Both the position numbers and the translations under genes were made by a program. Below, piece by piece: positions 7,336-10,905 of a stretch of DNA of 10,905 nucleotides (the stretch's first letter is position 1; each line of letters starts with the position of its first letter). Source of the stretch: Ruminococcaceae bacterium UBA1865 (lineage in GTDB: Bacteria > Bacillota > Clostridia > Oscillospirales > Acutalibacteraceae); assembly GCA_002338255.1 (NCBI GenBank), contig DDHX01000003.1:46420-57324 (forward strand), in the 5' to 3' direction. The notes below the pieces were generated by a model. That model worked only from the letters and a program-made list of their open reading frames with translations. It did not search any database and was not told the origin of the DNA.

Positions 7336-7364
7336 TTGTAGCATGGTGTATTTTATGGTATAAT
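7336..7364 (+). promoter_or_regulatory. Promoter of the aspS-gatC-gatA operon
   Basis: TTGTAG (7336-7341), a 17-base spacer, and TATAAT (7359-7364), with TG one base before the -10. Transcription would begin near 7371, giving a leader of about 38 bases. That is too short for a T-box or riboswitch, so no leader-based control by uncharged tRNA is evident. Confidence 0.65.
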
Positions 7365-7408
7365 TATGCTTTATCAATATGAAAAGCTTTAAAGGGGATT
7401 AACGGAAT

Positions 7409-9160
7409 ATGATTTGTGTCAATCAATATCGTACGCATCTGTGCGGCGAAGTAAGCGAGAATGATATTGGCAAAGAAGTGCGCGTAGCGGGCTGGGTGGA
7501 AAATATACGCGACCACGGCGGCGTCAAATTTATTGATTTAAGGGATCACTACGGCGTGGTACAGATTGTTGTATACGATAATAATCTGCTCATAAATGTT
7601 ACAAAAGAATGCACAATCACCGCTTCCGGCACAGTCGTGCTGCGCGATGAAGACACCATTAATCCCAAAATTAATACAGGTACGGTTGAAGTCAAGGTGA
7701 GTGCGCTGACAGTTTTGGGCAAATCTCTTGCAAACCTGCCGTTTGAGGTGGATTCGTCTACGGACACTAAAGAGGACGTCCGCTTAAAATACAGATATCT
7801 TGATTTAAGAAATCCAAAGGTTCACTCGAATATCGTACTGCGCTCCCATATTATTTCCTTTCTGCGCAAGAAAATGACTGACATGGGCTTTTTGGAGATT
7901 CAAACGCCCATCCTTTCCGCATCCTCCCCCGAGGGTGCAAGGGATTACTTGATTCCGAGCAGAAAACATCCCGGTAAATTTTACGCACTGCCACAGGCAC
8001 CGCAGTTGTTTAAGCAGCTGCTGATGGTTTCCGGCTTCGACCGCTACTTCCAAATTGCGCCGTGCTTCCGTGACGAGGATGCAAGAGCCGACCGCTCCCC
8101 GGGCGAATTCTACCAGCTCGACTTTGAAATGGCGTTTGCAACGCAGGAAGACGTATTCTCCATCGCTGAAGAAGTGCTTGGAGACACGTTTGCGACATTT
8201 TCAGATAAAGACGTTTCAAAAGCCCCGTTTGTGCGGATTCCATTCACCGAGTCCATGCTGAAATACGGCACGGATAAGCCGGATTTGCGCAACCCGCTCG
8301 AAATCATTGATATTACCGATATTTTTGATAATACGGACTTTGCACCGTTCAAAGGCAAAATGATCCGCTCGATTACCGTGCCCGATTGCATAAGCCAGCC
8401 AAAAAGCTTTTTTGAGAATATGCTCAAATTCGCCAATGGAATCGGCATGAAGGGGCTCGGGTACATCAGCGTAACCGAAAATAATGAATATAAAGGCCCG
8501 ATCAATAAGTACCTGCCCGACGACAAACGCGAGGAACTGATTGACCGTGCGGGTTTAAAACCGGGCTGCGTTATCTTCTTTATTGCGGACGACAAGGATA
8601 TTACCCCGAAGCTTGCCGGCCAAATTCGTACCGAGCTTGGCGAACGGCTCAATCTGATTGACAAAGACGCTTACAAAATGTGCTTCATTGTCGACTTCCC
8701 CATGTTTGAAATCGACGAGGAAACTGGCAATTATATTTTTACCCATAACCCATTCTCCATGCCGCAGGGCGGAATGGATTCACTTCTCAATAAAAAGCCC
8801 GAGGATGTTCTTGCGTACCAGTACGATATCGTCTGCAACGGCGTGGAGCTTTCCTCCGGAGCTGTTCGAAATCACGATATTGAAATCATGGTCAAAGCGT
8901 TTGAAATCGCGGGTTACACCGAGGATGACATTAAAACGCAGTTCACTTCCCTTTACAACGCCTTCAAGTACGGCGCACCGCCGCATGCAGGCATGGCACC
9001 GGGTGTTGACCGTATGATTATGCTGCTGACCGGCGAAGAAAACATTCGCGAGGTCATAGCATTCCCGATGAACTCCAACGCGCAGGACGTGCTGATGGGC
9101 GCCCCGAACGAAGTCACGGAGCAGCAGCTGCGTGAGGTTCACATTAAACTGAGGAAATAA
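7409..9160 (+). CDS. aspS: Aspartyl-tRNA synthetase, bacterial type, probably nondiscriminating (Asp/Asn)
   Basis: A class IIb synthetase charging tRNA with aspartate, 583 residues, full length. Residues 1-105 form the anticodon-binding OB fold. The class II core follows with PEGARDYLIPSR (174-185), motif 2 around FRDEDARADRSPGEFYQLD (220-238) and motif 3 GMAPGVDRMIML (528-539; Arg535). The bacterial GAD insertion spans about 290-420. OB-fold His36 in IRDHGGVKFID matches the state I recall for nondiscriminating enzymes such as that of Pseudomonas, where Leu marks discriminating E. coli-type enzymes. The second reported marker position appears to hold Asp82, which is neither Gly nor Lys. Cotranscription with gatC and gatA supports formation of Asp-tRNA(Asn) for amidation. 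The RADRSPGEFYQLD and AFPMNSNAQDVLMGAP motifs resemble alphaproteobacterial AspRS more than Bacillus AspRS. The start ATG 7409 has AAAGGGGA at 7391-7398 upstream. Confidence 0.96.
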   Translation: MICVNQYRTHLCGEVSENDIGKEVRVAGWVENIRDHGGVKFIDLRDHYGVVQIVVYDNNLLINVTKECTITASGTVVLRDEDTINPKINTGTVEVKVSALTVLGKSLANLPFEVDSSTDTKEDVRLKYRYLDLRNPKVHSNIVLRSHIISFLRKKMTDMGFLEIQTPILSASSPEGARDYLIPSRKHPGKFYALPQAPQLFKQLLMVSGFDRYFQIAPCFRDEDARADRSPGEFYQLDFEMAFATQEDVFSIAEEVLGDTFATFSDKDVSKAPFVRIPFTESMLKYGTDKPDLRNPLEIIDITDIFDNTDFAPFKGKMIRSITVPDCISQPKSFFENMLKFANGIGMKGLGYISVTENNEYKGPINKYLPDDKREELIDRAGLKPGCVIFFIADDKDITPKLAGQIRTELGERLNLIDKDAYKMCFIVDFPMFEIDEETGNYIFTHNPFSMPQGGMDSLLNKKPEDVLAYQYDIVCNGVELSSGAVRNHDIEIMVKAFEIAGYTEDDIKTQFTSLYNAFKYGAPPHAGMAPGVDRMIMLLTGEENIREVIAFPMNSNAQDVLMGAPNEVTEQQLREVHIKLRK

Positions 9161-9184
9161 GCCGTACCGTAAGGAGGATTTGCG

Positions 9185-9463
9185 ATGGTAACCCATGAGG
9201 AAATCTTAAAGATTGCGAAGCTTGCAAAGCTTTCTGTCAGCGCTGACGAGCTTGTCGCACTGACAAAGGATATGAGCGAAATTATCGGCTTTGCCGACAC
9301 GATTAACGCGGTCAGCTCCGCTGATTCCGATTTTGACAGCGTAAATAATCTTTCCAACGTATTCAGAGAAGATGTTGTCGTTCCGTCCTATGACAGGGAA
9401 GAAATTCTAAAAAACGCCGAGAGCCAGGATGACGGATATTTCCTGGTTAAAAAGCGCGCGTAG
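9185..9463 (+). CDS. gatC: Asp-tRNA(Asn)/Glu-tRNA(Gln) amidotransferase subunit C
   Basis: The small 92-residue subunit that wraps around GatA and GatB and stabilises the GatCAB complex. It shows the family pattern: an N-terminal helix with IAKLAKLSVSADEL (10-23), a second helix MSEIIGFADTINAV, then NVFREDVVVPSYDREEILKNAESQDDGYFLV (59-89). The C-terminal end reads FLVKKRA, where most homologues have a Pro after the Val. The ATG at 9185 follows AGGAGG at 9172-9177 with 7 bases between, 24 bases after the aspS stop. It is followed 9 bases later by gatA, whose ribosome binding site overlaps the gatC stop codon, so translation is probably coupled. Confidence 0.95.
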   Translation: MVTHEEILKIAKLAKLSVSADELVALTKDMSEIIGFADTINAVSSADSDFDSVNNLSNVFREDVVVPSYDREEILKNAESQDDGYFLVKKRA

Positions 9464-9472
9464 GAGGTACGA

Positions 9473-10905
9473 ATGGACAGTTTTGGTAAAATTAAAAAGT
9501 TAAGCGAACAAATGGCTTCCAAACAGATCAGCTGTGTGGAACTGACAAAGCAATACGTTGAAGCAATCGAAAGCGACAACGACAAATTAAACGCTTATGT
9601 AAAATCGACTTCCGACATTGCGATGGAAACAGCAAAACGCGTGGACAAAAAAATTGCCTCCGGTGAAAAGCTGCTGCCGCTTGAGGGCATCCCAATGACC
9701 TTGAAGGATAACATTTCCACAAAGGGCATAGAGACCACCTGCTGCTCAAAAATATTAAAGGGTTATGTGCCGATTTACAGCGCGACGGTGTGGGAGATTC
9801 TGCAAAATCAAAACGCTGTTTTGCTCGGAAAAACCAATATGGATGAATTTGCAATGGGCTCCTCCTGTGAAACATCCTGCTTCGGCGGGGCATTAAATCC
9901 GCACGATTTTTCCCGCGTGGCTGGCGGTAGTTCCGGTGGCGTTGCTTCGGCGGTCGGCGGCAACCTTGCTGTTTACGGACTTGGTTCCGACACAGGCGGG
10001 TCTATCCGCCAGCCGGCAAGCTTTTGCGGCCTGACCGGATTAAAGCCAACCTATGGTGCAGTTTCGCGCTACGGGCTGATTGCTTACGCTTCAAGCTTTG
10101 ACCAAATCGGGCCGATTACGACGAATGTCGAAGATGCGGCGCTTGTTTACGATGCCATTTCGCTCTACGACGCAAGGGACTCTACTTCCCGCGGCAAAGC
10201 AGTTGCACCCGCGAGTAAGAGTCTGAATAAAAGTATCAAGGGTATGAAAATCGGCATTGCAAAAGAATACTTCGACGGCATCCGTGATGATGTAAATGAC
10301 GCGATACAAAAAGCCATCAAAGTTTATGAATCATTGGGTGCGGAAATCGTCTATTTTGATATGCCATCTTTAAAATACAGCCTTGCGGTTTATTACATTC
10401 TGGCCTGTGCGGAGGCTTCCTCCAACCTTGGCAGATACGACGGAATCCGCTACGGCTACAAGACCGCACATTACGCTGACCGCGAAGAAATGATCTGTAA
10501 GACGCGCAGCGAAGGCTTTGGCGACGAGGTCAAGCGCCGCATCCTGCTGGGAACCTACGTTTTGAGCGCGGGCTACTACGACGCGTACTACAAAAAGGCG
10601 CAAAACCTGCGCGGCACGCTGATTCAGGCTTACAAAGACGCTTTTCAAAAATGCGATGTCATTTTAGCGCCGACCGTCCCAATGACAGCTTTCCCACTGA
10701 ACTTCTCGTCAAAGGATCCGGTTGAAACCTATCTCACAGACATCTGCACTGTGCCGGTCAACATTGCCGGACTTCCGGGTGTCTCTATCCCCTGCGGCTT
10801 CGGTAATGACGGGCTGCCAATCGGTATGCAGTTAATCGGCAACAGCTTCTGCGAAGCCACTATATTAAACGCCGCTTACCAGTATGAAACTGCAGCCGGG
10901 AAGAC
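9473..10905 (+). CDS. gatA: Asp-tRNA(Asn)/Glu-tRNA(Gln) amidotransferase subunit A (3' partial)
   Basis: The glutaminase subunit of GatCAB. It releases ammonia from glutamine and channels it to GatB, where misacylated Asp-tRNA(Asn) or Glu-tRNA(Gln) is amidated. The frame is open for 477 codons to the window edge; GatA is usually about 485-490 residues, so only about the last ten are missing. The amidase-signature catalytic triad is visible: Lys78 in TLKDN, Ser153 in AGGSSGG, and nucleophile Ser177 in GSDTGGSIRQPA. Other landmarks are GKTNMDEFAMGSS (119-131), GLKPTYGAVSRYGLIAYASSFDQIGP and CAEASSNLGRYDGIRYG. The ATG at 9473 follows AGGAGG at 9462-9467, which overlaps the gatC stop (9461-9463). 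gatB is expected just right of the window. Confidence 0.97.
   Translation, partial: MDSFGKIKKLSEQMASKQISCVELTKQYVEAIESDNDKLNAYVKSTSDIAMETAKRVDKKIASGEKLLPLEGIPMTLKDNISTKGIETTCCSKILKGYVPIYSATVWEILQNQNAVLLGKTNMDEFAMGSSCETSCFGGALNPHDFSRVAGGSSGGVASAVGGNLAVYGLGSDTGGSIRQPASFCGLTGLKPTYGAVSRYGLIAYASSFDQIGPITTNVEDAALVYDAISLYDARDSTSRGKAVAPASKSLNKSIKGMKIGIAKEYFDGIRDDVNDAIQKAIKVYESLGAEIVYFDMPSLKYSLAVYYILACAEASSNLGRYDGIRYGYKTAHYADREEMICKTRSEGFGDEVKRRILLGTYVLSAGYYDAYYKKAQNLRGTLIQAYKDAFQKCDVILAPTVPMTAFPLNFSSKDPVETYLTDICTVPVNIAGLPGVSIPCGFGNDGLPIGMQLIGNSFCEATILNAAYQYETAAGK

Noticed and set aside
7247..7408. T-box or other tRNA-sensing leader before aspS
   Set aside because: The predicted leader is only about 38 bases, and no T-box sequence or large structured element is visible in the 162-base gap.
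8110..8664. 184-codon open frame on the minus strand inside aspS
   Set aside because: A Ser-rich translation typical of the complement of a conserved coding region; aspS is intact on the plus strand.
9161..9184. Break between aspS and gatC suggesting separate units
   Set aside because: Only 24 bases separate them, with no terminator and only a ribosome binding site.
1..10905. CRISPR, insertion sequence, prophage, tRNA/rRNA or toxin-antitoxin signals
   Set aside because: I saw no regularly spaced repeats, terminal inverted repeats, transposase or phage motifs, cloverleaf structures or small gene pairs of that kind; the DNA is accounted for by conserved housekeeping and transport genes.

Overview
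The window looks like chromosomal DNA of a Bacillota, class Clostridia, probably an Oscillospiraceae-type gut or anaerobic lineage. This rests on strong AGGAGG-type ribosome binding sites, sigma-A-like promoters, middling GC by eye, and the family composition (ECF transporter S component with a MocR regulator, PepT, GatCAB with AspRS). I cannot name a genus. Gene density is high, there are no mobile elements, CRISPR arrays, tRNAs or rRNAs, and no stretch longer than about 170 bases lacks a gene.

Layout. (1) Bases 1-2386, plus strand: a polar amino acid ABC importer operon in the order binding protein (5' truncated), permease, ATPase, closed by a strong 14-bp hairpin terminator. (2) Bases 2480-4455, minus strand: a Wzx-like polysaccharide/lipid-linked sugar flippase with its own promoter, preceded by an ECF-type vitamin transporter S component. 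(3) Bases 4456-4577: a divergent control region with three copies of an AACTGT box. (4) Bases 4578-5957, plus strand: a MocR/PdxR-type regulator (GntR winged helix fused to an aminotransferase fold). (5) Bases 6029-7246, plus strand: peptidase T with its own promoter. (6) Bases 7409-10905, plus strand: aspS-gatC-gatA, with gatA running off the right edge just short of its end; gatB would be expected next.

How the genes work together. The ABC operon and PepT supply amino acids, one by uptake and the other by cleaving tripeptides. The S component and MocR regulator form a likely vitamin B6 uptake/regulation pair: the regulator would bind PLP and control the divergent transporter gene through the AACTGT boxes. 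The aspS-gatCA operon couples a probable nondiscriminating AspRS, of a subtype I associate with alphaproteobacteria, to the amidotransferase that converts Asp-tRNA(Asn) and/or Glu-tRNA(Gln) to the amidated forms.

No clearly novel system is present. The points most worth a second look are the three-box operator between the S component and the MocR gene, and the AspRS subtype with its amidotransferase linkage.
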